A stretch of 37,129 nt of DNA from Desulfuromonadales bacterium (GCA_014860225.1 JACZKE010000051.1:1-37129), one strand, 5' to 3'. Positions 24,901 to 33,833 are shown, counted from the first letter of the stretch. The notes: a model not told the origin generated them from the sequence alone. Translations and numbers: made by a program.

Positions 24901-26148
24901 TTACCATCCGAGCCAATCGTCGCGGCGAGGCACGTTGACCGTTGCTTCCTTGTTGAATTTGAAATCACCACCGTTGTACGTGGTGGTATAGATCGTAACT
25001 TCGGTCGTGCCACGATGATCTTCGCTGGTCCAGGTGGACGGCTGGCAGACGCCTTCCAGTCCGGCAGGCACGTGGTCTTTCATCTGCTCCATGCCTTTCT
25101 TGATGTTCGGCCCGGTAATGCCGCCATCCATCTTCTCAGCAGCAGCCATGGCGTCTTTCATGAAGTAGACGGCACAAATTCCGCGCATGTAATGCAGGTT
25201 GCGGTAGGTTTCGTCGTTGCCCGCAGATTGTTTGGAGATGGCCCGAACCAGGGTCATCCCCGGCGCATCACTCTTCCATGAGGGCGCAAAGAGGGGTACG
25301 GCAACGCCATCGCCGGATTCCTGGGCCGCCTTGATGGAGTTCTCATCCCAACCCCAGACATTCGCCATGAACTGGGGATTAGCGCCAACCGTACCGCAGG
25401 AGTTCAGCAGCGAGATGTTGGAGCCGGCGGTGTTGCCCATATAGGCGTAGTCGGCTCCGGAATCCTTAAGGGTCAGGCACTGGGCTTTGGCATCGCCGGG
25501 TTTGAGATCATAGACGATCGGGTTGAGGACTTCGAAGCCGAGTTCCTTGGCATACTCAGCACAGGCTTCCTTGGGGGCATTCGGATAAGGATGGTTGGCG
25601 CCCATGTGGATAAATTTCGGTGTGCCTTGTTTGCCCTTGGCTTTCCAGTCATCAGCAGCCCACTGCACGAGGCCGCGGCAGGTATCAGAGTAGGAAGCTC
25701 CGTAGAAGAAGTTGTAGGGTGCCGGGGACTTGGTCTTGGGCGACTTGCCGGTCGGATCGGTGAGATGGCCGGAATAGGAGGCCGAGAAATAGGGGATCTC
25801 ATCTTTGGCGACGAACTGGACAAGGGCTTCCGTGTCGGCGGTACCCCAGCCCTGGATTGCCACTGGCTCAAGGCCGGAGAGCCACTTCTTGTAGGTGGCG
25901 ATAGCCTGTGGTGCCTTGTAGGAGTAGTCAACGGTTTCATAGTCAAGCAGTTTGCCGTTGATCCCGCCATTCGCGTTGATGTAATTCATGGCGTCGGCGA
26001 CGCCGTTGCCATAGGGGACGCCGACATCCGAAGTTGGTCCGGTGTAGCAGGCCAGGTGTCCCACCGGAATCTTGTCGGCAGCAGTTGCCATGGTTGAAAA
26101 ACCAAAAATCGCCAGTAGAGCTGTTCCACAGAGTAACGTTTTGCGCAT
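24901..26148 (-). CDS. Periplasmic ABC substrate-binding protein, LivK type
   Basis: A 415-residue periplasmic-binding-protein type 1. A signal peptide is clear: MRKTLLCGTALLAIFGFSTMATA, with cleavage probably before ADK. The mature protein starts IPVGHLACYTGPTSDVGVPYGNGVADAMNYINANGGING, the standard family opening. Seven cysteines remain after cleavage (LACYTG, DTCRGL, KEACAE, AQCLTL, NSCGTV, GICAVY, GVCQPS), unusually many, suggesting disulfides. AAGGAGG precedes the ATG. Family members bind branched amino acids, amides, or aromatic and aliphatic acids; the acyl-CoA synthetase in this operon points to a carboxylic acid. Its gene is flanked on both sides by RNA hairpins, consistent with higher protein output than the membrane parts. 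Confidence 0.9.
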   Translation of the reverse strand: MRKTLLCGTALLAIFGFSTMATAADKIPVGHLACYTGPTSDVGVPYGNGVADAMNYINANGGINGKLLDYETVDYSYKAPQAIATYKKWLSGLEPVAIQGWGTADTEALVQFVAKDEIPYFSASYSGHLTDPTGKSPKTKSPAPYNFFYGASYSDTCRGLVQWAADDWKAKGKQGTPKFIHMGANHPYPNAPKEACAEYAKELGFEVLNPIVYDLKPGDAKAQCLTLKDSGADYAYMGNTAGSNISLLNSCGTVGANPQFMANVWGWDENSIKAAQESGDGVAVPLFAPSWKSDAPGMTLVRAISKQSAGNDETYRNLHYMRGICAVYFMKDAMAAAEKMDGGITGPNIKKGMEQMKDHVPAGLEGVCQPSTWTSEDHRGTTEVTIYTTTYNGGDFKFNKEATVNVPRRDDWLGW

Positions 26149-26193
26149 GACGTTTTCCTCCTTCTCATCGTTGATGATATTTGCCGGGCTACT

Positions 26194-26249
26194 GGGGAGA
26201 CATCTCCCCGGTCGAATAATCCGCGACCCCGGACAGCCATGTCCGGGGT
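26194..26249. other. Two hairpins between livM and the binding-protein gene
   Basis: GGGGAGA (26194-26200) and TCTCCCC (26203-26209) make a tight stem with a CA loop. ACCCCGGAC (26226-26234) and GTCCGGGGT (26241-26249) form a perfect 9-bp stem. No U tract follows on the minus strand. They sit in the 108-bp gap just before the binding-protein gene and may define a processed 5' end. Confidence 0.6.
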
Positions 26250-26256
26250 AATTGGT

Positions 26257-27321
26257 TCAGTATGAAAATGGATACAGTTTCCAGTAGTTCTTGATCATCC
26301 GCCAGCGGTGAGCCAGACCGTCCGGCTCAAAGATCAGGAAAAGGATGATGGCCAGACCTATGGCCATCTCTTTGATATAGGCCAGAGCCTGGGTCAGTGC
26401 GGTACTTTCACTGCCGACCAGATGGACGCCGAACTCCATGACTTCCGGCAGCAGGACCATGAAAATCGTCCCCAGCATGCTCCCCATGACGGATCCCAGG
26501 CCACCGATGATCACCATGCCGAGGAACTGAATGGAGAGGATCAAGGTAAAACCTTCGGCGGAGACAAAGCCCAGGTAATGACCGAACAAAGCGCCGCCGA
26601 TACCCGCATAAAAAGAAGAGATGCCAAAGGAAAGGATGCGGTACTTGTTCAGGTTGATGCCCATGATTTCGGCTGACAGATAATGATCGCGCACTGCGAT
26701 GAAGGCCCGTCCGTCTCGGCTGCGCATTAGGTTGGCGCCGGCAATGAACATGACGACCACGTAGAAGAGCACCACGAAGAAGAACGACTTGTCGCTGTTC
26801 ATCTCATAACCGTAAATCGAGAAGGGGCTGGCCATGGCGCCGGCGGAACCACCGGTAAACCATTCGGCGCGGGCAAAGAAATCTTCGAGGATGTACTGTG
26901 AAGCCAGGGTGGCAATGGCCAGGTAGAGTCCCTTGATGCGACCGGCCGGGATACCGACCATCAGGCCTACGGCCATGGTCAGAAGCCCGGCTAGCGGAAT
27001 GGCGAAAAACACCGGGATACCGGAATTGTTGCTGATCCAGGCTGATGCAAAGGCGCCCAGGCCGAAGAACGCGGCATGGCCAAGAGAAATTTGGCCGGTA
27101 AAACCGACGACAATGTTCAAACCCAGGGCTGCAATACCATAGTAGCCGATCTGAATCAGAAGGTTCAGATAGTAGGCATCCAGGCACAGCGGCGCCAGAA
27201 GCAGCAGCAGCACAGAAACGACCGCGACCCGTCGTGCCAGGGGGGTCGGAAAGATGGTCATGTCCGCCTGGTAGGTGGTGCGGAATTCTCCGCAACGCAT
27301 GCGTGAATGAGCAGATGCCAT
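26257..27321 (-). CDS. livM: ABC transporter permease, LivM type
   Basis: A 354-residue inner-membrane permease with about nine hydrophobic segments. GYYGIAALGLNIVVGFTGQISLGHAAFFGLGAF is the LivM family signature near residue 57, and the segment near 265 (LILSIQFLGMVIIGGLGSVMGSMLGTIF) carries the GGxGS coupling motif. A 25-residue hydrophilic N-terminal extension precedes the first helix. GAGAGGA lies upstream of the ATG at 27321, inside the end of livH; the genes are 3 bp apart. It pairs with LivH to form the transport channel. Confidence 0.92.
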   Translation of the reverse strand: MASAHSRMRCGEFRTTYQADMTIFPTPLARRVAVVSVLLLLLAPLCLDAYYLNLLIQIGYYGIAALGLNIVVGFTGQISLGHAAFFGLGAFASAWISNNSGIPVFFAIPLAGLLTMAVGLMVGIPAGRIKGLYLAIATLASQYILEDFFARAEWFTGGSAGAMASPFSIYGYEMNSDKSFFFVVLFYVVVMFIAGANLMRSRDGRAFIAVRDHYLSAEIMGINLNKYRILSFGISSFYAGIGGALFGHYLGFVSAEGFTLILSIQFLGMVIIGGLGSVMGSMLGTIFMVLLPEVMEFGVHLVGSESTALTQALAYIKEMAIGLAIILFLIFEPDGLAHRWRMIKNYWKLYPFSY

Positions 27322-27324
27322 CTA

Positions 27325-28218
27325 TTAAATCCTCTCGATATCTTTGGTGCCGAACAGGCCGTAGGGCTTGATCATGAGAATGATGACCAGGGCATAGAAG
27401 GGTGCAATGTTGTACATGTTGCCTAAATGCAGCCACTGACTGTCAAAAAACTCGGCCAGGTTCTCGAGCACACCGATCAGCAGACCTCCGACGATGGCAC
27501 CGACGATCGAGTCGAGACCACCGAGAATGACTACCGGAAAAACCTTGATACCGATGAAAGAGAGTGCCGATGAGACACCGTTGACCATGCCGATGACCAC
27601 CCCGGCCAGGGCTGAGACTACGGCAGAAATCGCCCAGGCAGCGGCAAACACATGCTTGACCGAAATGCCGAGGCTTTGCGCAATCTGCTGATTGAACGCT
27701 GTGGCGCGCATTGCCAGACCCATACGCGAATACTTGAAGAAGAAGTAAAAGGCGATCATGATGACCAGAGAAACGCTCACACTCATGATGTAGGCGGTTT
27801 CCACCTGCAAGCCGCCAATGTTGATCGAATCGGTTTCGAAAACCTTGGGGAAAGCCTTGGTGTAGCCACCGAAAATCCAGGAGACCAGTGCCTGGAAGAA
27901 CATCGACAGGCCAATGGTGACCATGATCACGGAAATAATCGGCTCACCGATCATCGGCCGCAGCACCACAACCTGCAGGACCACGCCGAAGATCATCATG
28001 AAAACCAGAGTCAGCGGGAAGCCCACATAAAAGGGCAGCTCAAACTTGACCAGCATGGCCCAGCAGGTCCAGGCACCGATAAGCAGAAACTCCCCCTGGG
28101 CAAAGTTAACCACCCGGGTCGATTTGTAGATCAGCACAAAACACATGGCCACGACCCCGTAAAGGGTGCCGACAATCAGGCCGTTGACAATCATCTGAGT
28201 CAACAATTCAAAATTCAT
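27325..28218 (-). CDS. livH: ABC transporter permease, LivH type
   Basis: A 297-residue inner-membrane permease. The N-terminal IVNGLIVGTLYGVVAMCFVLIYKSTRVVNFAQGEFLLIGAW is the LivH hallmark, and VVILGGLDSIVGAIVGGLLIGVLENL is the C-terminal coupling region. GGGAGA is six to seven bases before the ATG. It lies 20 bp after the acyl-CoA synthetase gene in the same operon, an arrangement in which the imported acid could be converted to its CoA ester on entry. Confidence 0.93.
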   Translation of the reverse strand: MNFELLTQMIVNGLIVGTLYGVVAMCFVLIYKSTRVVNFAQGEFLLIGAWTCWAMLVKFELPFYVGFPLTLVFMMIFGVVLQVVVLRPMIGEPIISVIMVTIGLSMFFQALVSWIFGGYTKAFPKVFETDSINIGGLQVETAYIMSVSVSLVIMIAFYFFFKYSRMGLAMRATAFNQQIAQSLGISVKHVFAAAWAISAVVSALAGVVIGMVNGVSSALSFIGIKVFPVVILGGLDSIVGAIVGGLLIGVLENLAEFFDSQWLHLGNMYNIAPFYALVIILMIKPYGLFGTKDIERI

Positions 28219-28238
28219 GGTTGTTCTCCCGGCACCGT

Positions 28239-30200
28239 TTACAGAACTTTTTTCATAGGCTCTCTTACAGCATGGTCATGTGCAGGCCCCAGATCCACAA
28301 TCCGGACATCAGTCTGAACCCGTGATTTGTTGCCATCCTGAAAAGTAATCACCGTGTCAATGTGCACCACATCCAAGTCGGAATAGATGGTATCGATGAT
28401 ATCGGCATATTTTTCTTTGATGACGCCTCGACGGACTTTCCTGGTTCTGGTCAGTTCACCGTCATCGGCGTCAAGCTGCTTGTAGAGCAGCAGGAATTTG
28501 CGAATCCTCTGCGCATCAGGCAGAGTTTCATTGACCGTCTCCACCTCTTTTTTTACCAATTCGTAGACGCTTTCCTGGGCGGAGAGGTTGATGTAGTTGG
28601 TGAAAGCAATGTTGCGCTGTTCGGCCCATTTGGCCACGATTTCGAAGCGGATACAGATGATCGCCGACAGGTAGTCGCGGCCATCGCCCTGGACAACCGC
28701 CTCGGCAATGAACGGCGAGAACTTGAGTTTGTTCTCGATGAACTGGGGAGAGAATTTGTCGCCGTTCGAGGTTTCCGACAGGTCGCTGATGCGGTCGATG
28801 ACCACCAGATGGTTGTTCTCTTTCTTGAAGTAGCCGGCGTCACCGGTATGCATCCAGCCGTCTTCAAGGGCCTTGTCTGTCTCTGCCTGGTTCTTGTAAT
28901 AGCCGAGAAACATGCCGCAGGTCCTGGCCACAACTTCACCGACGCCGTTATGATCAGGATTGTCAATGCGCACCTGGGCATTGCGGAACGGGATGCCGAC
29001 GCTGTCAAAATCGACATCATCGGCTTCATGGATGGTGTAGGCTCCGGCCAGTTCGGTTTGGCCGTAGAGTTGACGCAAAGGCACCCCCATGGCCAGAAAG
29101 AATTTGAAGGTGTCGGGTCCAAGGGCGGCGCCGCCGGTCGCGGCGGAGCGCAGGTAACTAAAGCCGAGCCGGTCCTTCAAGGGTCTGAACAGCAGCCAGT
29201 AGGCCAGTGTTGACTGGTAGCCCTGCCCCCTGGCAGAGGCCTTGTCGGCAAGCTTCATGGCGAACCGGTACATCGCCTGTTTGAATCTGGTCGCATCCAT
29301 CATCTTCGCCTTGACATCGGCGGCGATCGATTCCCAGACGCGCGGCGCCAGAAGCACAAAGGTCGGGCCGATTTCACGCAGGTCCGACATCATGGTCTCC
29401 GGTTCTTCGACAAAATTCACGATGATCCTGCTGATCAGTGCCTGGGCCACGGCATACACCTGTTCCATGATCCAGGGGAGCGGCAGCACCGAAACATAGT
29501 TGTCGCTCGGATACTTGGGGTCGGCCTCCAGGTAAGCGACACAGTGCTCCAGCATGGGTCCGGCCTGCAGCATGGCCAGCTTCGGATTGGAGGTTGTCCC
29601 CGAGGTCGGGCAGAGAATGGCCACGTCCTCGGCTTTGCCCTGATTGACCAAATGCATATAAAGCCCGGGCTGTTCATCATCGAGCTGTTGACCACTGGCC
29701 ATCAGGTCAAGATGACTCATCAGCCGGGGATCGTCATATTTGCGCATGCCGCGCGGGTCGCAATAAATAATATGTTCGACACAGGGGCATTCCGCAGTGA
29801 TCTCGAGGACCTTATCGACCTGCTCTTCATCCTCGGCAATAATGATCTTGGCACCGGCGTAGTTGATCAGGTAGGCGACTTCTTCATTGAGAGAGTCCTG
29901 ATAGATACCGAAGATCATCGCCCGCAGGGCATGCGAGGCGACTTCGCCATAGACCCATTCGGGCCGGTTGTCACCGATAATGCCGACCGAATCGTTGTGA
30001 GCGATCCCCAGCTTGTGCATACCGAGGGCAAACAGCTTGACATGCCGGTTGTAATCAGCCCAGGTGTAGGCGTTCCAGATGCCGTAGTCCTTCTCCCGCA
30101 GTGCGACCTCATCCGGCCAGTTGGCGGCATTGTGAGCAAGCAGTTTGGGAAAGGTATCGAAGGTTTTGACGTCGGTATATGCCGAAGGCTGCAGGGTCAT
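28239..30200 (-). CDS. Long-chain-type acyl-CoA synthetase (AMP-forming)
   Basis: A 653-residue adenylate-forming synthetase. The P-loop is CPTSGTTSNPK near residue 206; YGQTELAG (A5), DGWMHTGDAGYF (A7) and VIDRISDLSETSNGDKFSPQFIENKL (A8) are all present, as in FadD/ACSL-type enzymes of about 600-650 residues. It activates a fatty or other carboxylic acid with ATP and CoA. The ATG at 30200 overlaps the livG stop (ATGA) and has GAGGAGG upstream, so it is coupled to livG. A synthetase between livG and livH is unusual for an amino acid importer. A hydrophobic acid substrate is inferred from the context; actual specificity is unknown. Confidence 0.92.
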   Translation of the reverse strand: MTLQPSAYTDVKTFDTFPKLLAHNAANWPDEVALREKDYGIWNAYTWADYNRHVKLFALGMHKLGIAHNDSVGIIGDNRPEWVYGEVASHALRAMIFGIYQDSLNEEVAYLINYAGAKIIIAEDEEQVDKVLEITAECPCVEHIIYCDPRGMRKYDDPRLMSHLDLMASGQQLDDEQPGLYMHLVNQGKAEDVAILCPTSGTTSNPKLAMLQAGPMLEHCVAYLEADPKYPSDNYVSVLPLPWIMEQVYAVAQALISRIIVNFVEEPETMMSDLREIGPTFVLLAPRVWESIAADVKAKMMDATRFKQAMYRFAMKLADKASARGQGYQSTLAYWLLFRPLKDRLGFSYLRSAATGGAALGPDTFKFFLAMGVPLRQLYGQTELAGAYTIHEADDVDFDSVGIPFRNAQVRIDNPDHNGVGEVVARTCGMFLGYYKNQAETDKALEDGWMHTGDAGYFKKENNHLVVIDRISDLSETSNGDKFSPQFIENKLKFSPFIAEAVVQGDGRDYLSAIICIRFEIVAKWAEQRNIAFTNYINLSAQESVYELVKKEVETVNETLPDAQRIRKFLLLYKQLDADDGELTRTRKVRRGVIKEKYADIIDTIYSDLDVVHIDTVITFQDGNKSRVQTDVRIVDLGPAHDHAVREPMKKVL

Positions 30201-31015
30201 CAAACGACCTCCTCATCTGCTTGCTGCACTTCATCATCGAAGCCGACGCCGAGATAGGCGCTTTTGACCTGCTCGTTCTCCATGACTTCATCAGGCAATC
30301 CGGCACAGATCTTTCTGCCGAAATCAAGCACCATCACCCGATGAGAGATATCCATGACTACGCCCATGTCGTGCTCAATCATGATGATCGTCATACCCCA
30401 CTCTTCATTGAGATCAATGATATAGCGGGCCATGTCCTCTTTCTCTTCCAGGTTCATGCCCGCCATCGGTTCGTCAAGCAGGATCAGGTCGGGGCGTAGC
30501 GCAACCGCTCTGGCCAGCTCAACCCGCTTGCGCAATCCGTAGGAAAGCGTTCCGGCAATCTCTTTGCGGATATGGGCAATCTCGAGAAAATCGATAATGT
30601 CCTCAACCTCACGGCGATGCACCAGCTCCTCTTTGCGAGCTCCGGACAACCAGTACAATGAACCGCTCAGAAAGTTGTTCTTCAACAGGTGATGGCGGCC
30701 AACCAGGATATTGTCGAGCACAGACATGTGGTTAAACAGCGCCAGGTTCTGAAATGTGCGACCGATACCGAGCTTGCAGCGGTCGTTGGGCTTCAGGCCG
30801 ATAATACTGTTTCCCTTGAAGGATATTTGACCTTTGTTGGGTTGATAACGACCGGAAATGCAATTGAGCATCGACGTCTTGCCTGCGCCATTTGGGCCGA
30901 TAATCGAGAAAAGTTCTCCCGTACGGACCTCAAAAGAAACTTCGCGCAGGGCATGCACCCCGCCAAAAGACAGAAATATATTATCAACTTGCAATAGCGG
31001 TTGATTCTCGCTCAT
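30200..31015 (-). CDS. livG: ABC transporter ATP-binding protein, LivG type
   Basis: A 271-residue ATPase. Walker A GPNGAGKTS, signature LSYGLRKRVEL (LSYG in place of LSGG), Walker B LILLDEPMAGMNLEE and IEHDMGVVMDISHRVMVLDFG are intact, as in LivG. The frame is open 44 codons further upstream, but that part has no family match. AAGGAAGG just before the ATG at 31015 sets the start. It is the first gene of the transporter operon, preceded by a sigma-54-like promoter at 31094-31109 and a 570-bp region that separates it from the activator gene. Confidence 0.92.
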   Translation of the reverse strand: MSENQPLLQVDNIFLSFGGVHALREVSFEVRTGELFSIIGPNGAGKTSMLNCISGRYQPNKGQISFKGNSIIGLKPNDRCKLGIGRTFQNLALFNHMSVLDNILVGRHHLLKNNFLSGSLYWLSGARKEELVHRREVEDIIDFLEIAHIRKEIAGTLSYGLRKRVELARAVALRPDLILLDEPMAGMNLEEKEDMARYIIDLNEEWGMTIIMIEHDMGVVMDISHRVMVLDFGRKICAGLPDEVMENEQVKSAYLGVGFDDEVQQADEEVV

Positions 31016-31093
31016 GGTGCCTTCCTTCTGGAGTTGCCAGCGGCAACAGGCTGGTGGCGCTGAAACGACCTGTTGTGACAGTGAGTGCAAAGT

Positions 31094-31109
31094 TGCAAAA
31101 CGGATACCA
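31094..31109 (-). promoter_or_regulatory. Putative sigma-54 (-24/-12) promoter of the livG operon
   Basis: On the minus strand TGGTATCCGTTTTGCA shows GG-N10-GC with a perfect TTTTGCA -12 element; the -24 element is TTTGGTA, identical to that of the thiolase promoter. The expected start is near 31083, about 68 bases before the livG ATG. Apart from these signals the 31016-31588 interval contains no gene I can support. Confidence 0.65.
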
Positions 31110-31220
31110 AACAATGTTTTACAAAATTGGGACGATCCCGTCAACAAGCTAAGACACTGATCTTAATGAAAAATACCGCTAAATTAAAAGCACTTCAGCA
31201 AATTTCTCTCAGCAAGACAT

Positions 31221-31318
31221 GTCACCAATCGTTAACATCGTCACAACAGAATGTTAAAAGCAATGACACCAGAGCGCCAGAGCCTCCAATCGGCAAAGCC
31301 GAAAATCGGTTGGCCGAT
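31221..31318. promoter_or_regulatory. Candidate activator-binding region upstream of livG
   Basis: Two direct GTCAC half-sites lie at 31221-31225 (as TGTCACCAA from 31220) and 31240-31244, about 140 and 160 bp upstream of the predicted start. Further up, 31290-31318 holds three overlapping small dyads built on TCGG/CCGA: TCGGC-AAA-GCCGA, CCGA-AAA-TCGG and ATCGG-TTGG-CCGAT. The half-site matches those at icmF and thiolase, but the inverted partner is missing here. Confidence 0.4.
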
Positions 31319-31588
31319 GCAGACAAATATCTGGCAGATGTCGTATCACAATAGCAGAGGCGACCAGGGTGAACCAGGTCGCCAGAGACAAAACGGACCG
31401 GGTGCATTGAGCATCCCGGCACAGTAAATGTAATGAAACACCCTGACCTCTGAAAGAGTGCGGAGAAAAATGTGAGCTCCCGTTTATCCTTGAGAATAGA
31501 TCTTCACCCAGCACTCTTCACCCGGTAAAATGTGTAAGAATCCATTGAATCGACTGAGCATGCCAATCGTCACGGAGTCAGTCACCTG

Positions 31589-33352
31589 TCAGTGCAGGTT
31601 GTATTTCTGCAGCTTTTTGTAAAGTCCCGGGCGGGAAATCCCCAAAAGGTTGGCCGCGACCAGTTTGTTGCCGCCGACCTTTTCCATAGCTCCAAGGATC
31701 AGATCTTTTTCTATCTCTTCCATAATCTCCTGCAGCGAACGTGTTCCCAGATCCTTGACAGCATCCAGACTGAAGACACCGCTGCCGAAGACGGCTGGTT
31801 CATCGGAACGATGAAGTTCGGCAATCGGTGCGGGGAGATCATACAGCCTGATAAACGGCCCGTTGACCATATTGAAGGCACTCTCGATAGCACTGCGCAG
31901 TTCACGGACGTTCCCCGGGAAGGGGTAGGCTTTCAATGCCGCCCAGGCGCGGGAGCTGAGTCCCTGAACGTTCAGATCGAACTCGGCATTGAACAGCTCG
32001 ACAAAGTGCCTGGTAAGATAGAAGACGTCCTCCGGTCGCTCGCGCAACGACGGAATCGGCAACGCCACCACGTTTATACGGTAGTAAAGGTCAGAGCGCA
32101 GCCGCCCCTCCTTGACCAGAGCCAGAGCGTCACAATTGGTCGCCGTTACGAAACGGACATCAACAAAACGGATATCCTGGCTGCCGAGCGGAGCAACTTC
32201 GCGTTCCTGCAGAACCCGTAGCAGTTTGGCTTGCATAGAGAGAGGCATCTCGCTGATTTCGTCAAGGAAAAGCGTACCGCCATGAGCCTGCTCGAATTTG
32301 CCGATCTGCCCGCCGCGTCTTGCCCCCGAGAACGCTCCCTCGACATAGCCGAAAAGCTCTGCCTCCAGCAGGTTTTCTGGGATGGCGGCGCAATTGACCC
32401 TTACGAAGGGTCCATCACAACGTCGACTGGCAGAGTGAATCGCGTGCGCAAACAGCTCTTTACCGGTGCCGCTCTCACCTGTCAGCAACACTGTCGAAGA
32501 ACGGTCGGCAATCCTCACCAGACGTTCCTTGAGATCCCGCATGGTCTGACCATGACAGACAATCTGTTCGACATTGTAGAGCGCAGTCGGTCGATGGCCA
32601 GCGATAGCACGGCGGCTGGATTTACCTTCTAATGATGGAAAGTTGCCGCTCAGGCGGGAGATACCCGGACCTTCTCTTAGCTGTATCTTGCCATAGGCTC
32701 CAAAGGTCTTGCCATTCTTTATCAGCGGCCAGCGACTGGCAATTATTTGCCGGCCGTTCAATTGATGCGGTTCACCAATTTCAGCCTTTCCGGAATCCAT
32801 GACCTTGGGCAGACGCGACAGGGTTGAATCCGGGTAGGCCTCGTTGACATGGCGCCCGACCATTTCGACGACCTGCATACCCAGGATGTCGGCGAACTCG
32901 CGGTTGACCATCAGGACAAACCCGGCACGATCAACCAACAGAATTCCGCCCCCTGCATCCAGAGAAAAAGGATCAATAGACTGCACAAAATCATGGAGGG
33001 TCATGACGGCTTCATTACCACGGTCAAGAGCTGTCAACACCAGCTCCCCTCCAGACAGGGTTCCATCAGCACCGCCGGGCAGGTATTCTGCCACATACCA
33101 GCGATCATCGAGCGGAACCGGCACAGATTTGAAGCCAAAGCCTTTGGCCAGGAGGGCATGAAAGTGGCCCAAAGCGCCAATCTGCTCGAGGTTCCTCCCG
33201 ACTAAAGAGGCCTGCCCCTGCCCACCAAAAGGGCTGTTATCGCCGGCCGATACAACCTTCAGGTGACGATCAAGTCCAATAACCCATTGAAGTGAAGTCT
33301 CATTTGATTTTATGACAGAATCCAGACGTCGCAGCGATGATGACGATTTCAT
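31589..33352 (-). CDS. PAS-containing sigma-54-dependent transcriptional activator
   Basis: A 587-residue enhancer-binding protein. The N-terminal half has one or two PAS-like domains (about 20-110, and 130-245 with [26 protein letters not shown]). The AAA+ domain has Walker A GESGTGKE at 292-299, the sigma-54 contact loop GAFSGA at 339-344 (GAFTGA with Ser for Thr) and Walker [13 protein letters not shown]. The C-terminus is a Fis-type helix-turn-helix, [27 protein letters not shown]. No receiver domain is present, so activity is probably set by a ligand bound to PAS. AAGGG within a 10-bp palindrome precedes the ATG. It lies between the livG operon and icmF, both with sigma-54-type promoters, and is their likely regulator. 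Confidence 0.93.
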   Translation of the reverse strand: MKSSSSLRRLDSVIKSNETSLQWVIGLDRHLKVVSAGDNSPFGGQGQASLVGRNLEQIGALGHFHALLAKGFGFKSVPVPLDDRWYVAEYLPGGADGTLSGGELVLTALDRGNEAVMTLHDFVQSIDPFSLDAGGGILLVDRAGFVLMVNREFADILGMQVVEMVGRHVNEAYPDSTLSRLPKVMDSGKAEIGEPHQLNGRQIIASRWPLIKNGKTFGAYGKIQLREGPGISRLSGNFPSLEGKSSRRAIAGHRPTALYNVEQIVCHGQTMRDLKERLVRIADRSSTVLLTGESGTGKELFAHAIHSASRRCDGPFVRVNCAAIPENLLEAELFGYVEGAFSGARRGGQIGKFEQAHGGTLFLDEISEMPLSMQAKLLRVLQEREVAPLGSQDIRFVDVRFVTATNCDALALVKEGRLRSDLYYRINVVALPIPSLRERPEDVFYLTRHFVELFNAEFDLNVQGLSSRAWAALKAYPFPGNVRELRSAIESAFNMVNGPFIRLYDLPAPIAELHRSDEPAVFGSGVFSLDAVKDLGTRSLQEIMEEIEKDLILGAMEKVGGNKLVAANLLGISRPGLYKKLQKYNLH

Positions 33353-33439
33353 CTAAGGGCCCTTCAATATACTGAGTAACACTATTGTTTATCCGGCGGA
33401 TGCAGTCCATGGCTATTTTGTATTTAAATGTTATTTACG

Positions 33440-33458
33440 ACAGTAACAATAACACTGT
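33440..33458. promoter_or_regulatory. Dyad upstream of the activator gene
   Basis: ACAGT (33440-33444) and ACTGT (33454-33458) form a 5-bp inverted repeat in an AT-rich stretch about 90 bp upstream of the activator start. It could be an operator for the activator gene. Short and unsupported by a second copy. The 33353-33950 interval contains no gene; it also holds the icmF promoter and dyad. Confidence 0.2.
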
Positions 33459-33728
33459 TTTACCTTTATTGGAAAGCGAAAGCGCTACAATTAATACAAC
33501 TTTGATGAGGCTTAAAAAATCGTCCTGAGACATACTTGCAGTGCTCTTTTCGTTTACACAGGCTGCCTGCAGCGACCTTGCAACCACTGGCAAAGCAAGT
33601 TTTTAACAATTATAACAGACGAAAAGCATTGAGTGTCTGGAAGTTCTAAATAAAGCCATTGGCAGGTTGCAGCAGTTGGCCGCTCCGGGAAAAATGTAAA
33701 CAAAGGTAGACATTCAAGACGGCCAAGC

Positions 33729-33751
33729 GTCACCATTATGCTCACCGTGAC
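33729..33751. promoter_or_regulatory. Candidate activator site (UAS) upstream of icmF
   Basis: GTCAC (33729-33733) and GTGAC (33747-33751) with a 13-base spacer are the same dyad found upstream of the thiolase promoter. The left half reads GTCACCA. The centre is about 104 bp upstream of the predicted icmF start, within the normal range for sigma-54 activators. Confidence 0.55.
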
Positions 33752-33817
33752 CGGGCTGGAAACCTGGAAAATCCATGTCTGTGCCGTTTCCCATGTATTC
33801 AGCAGGTTCTCCCTGCA

Positions 33818-33833
33818 TGGCATGACACTTGCT
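33818..33833 (+). promoter_or_regulatory. Putative sigma-54 (-24/-12) promoter of icmF
   Basis: TGGCATGACACTTGCT matches the TGGCACG-N4-TTGCW consensus at every fixed position except one (T for C in the -24 element), with GG and GC exactly 10 bases apart. The expected start is near 33844, giving a leader of about 107 bases before the icmF ATG. Confidence 0.8.

Noticed and set aside
24304-25281. A 325-codon plus-strand open frame over livF and the binding-protein gene
   Set aside because: It crosses two real genes and their hairpin-rich spacer and has no recognisable domain.
31085-31354. An 89-codon plus-strand frame in the livG upstream region
   Set aside because: Low-complexity polar composition, no ribosome binding site, and it overlaps the predicted promoter and dyads.
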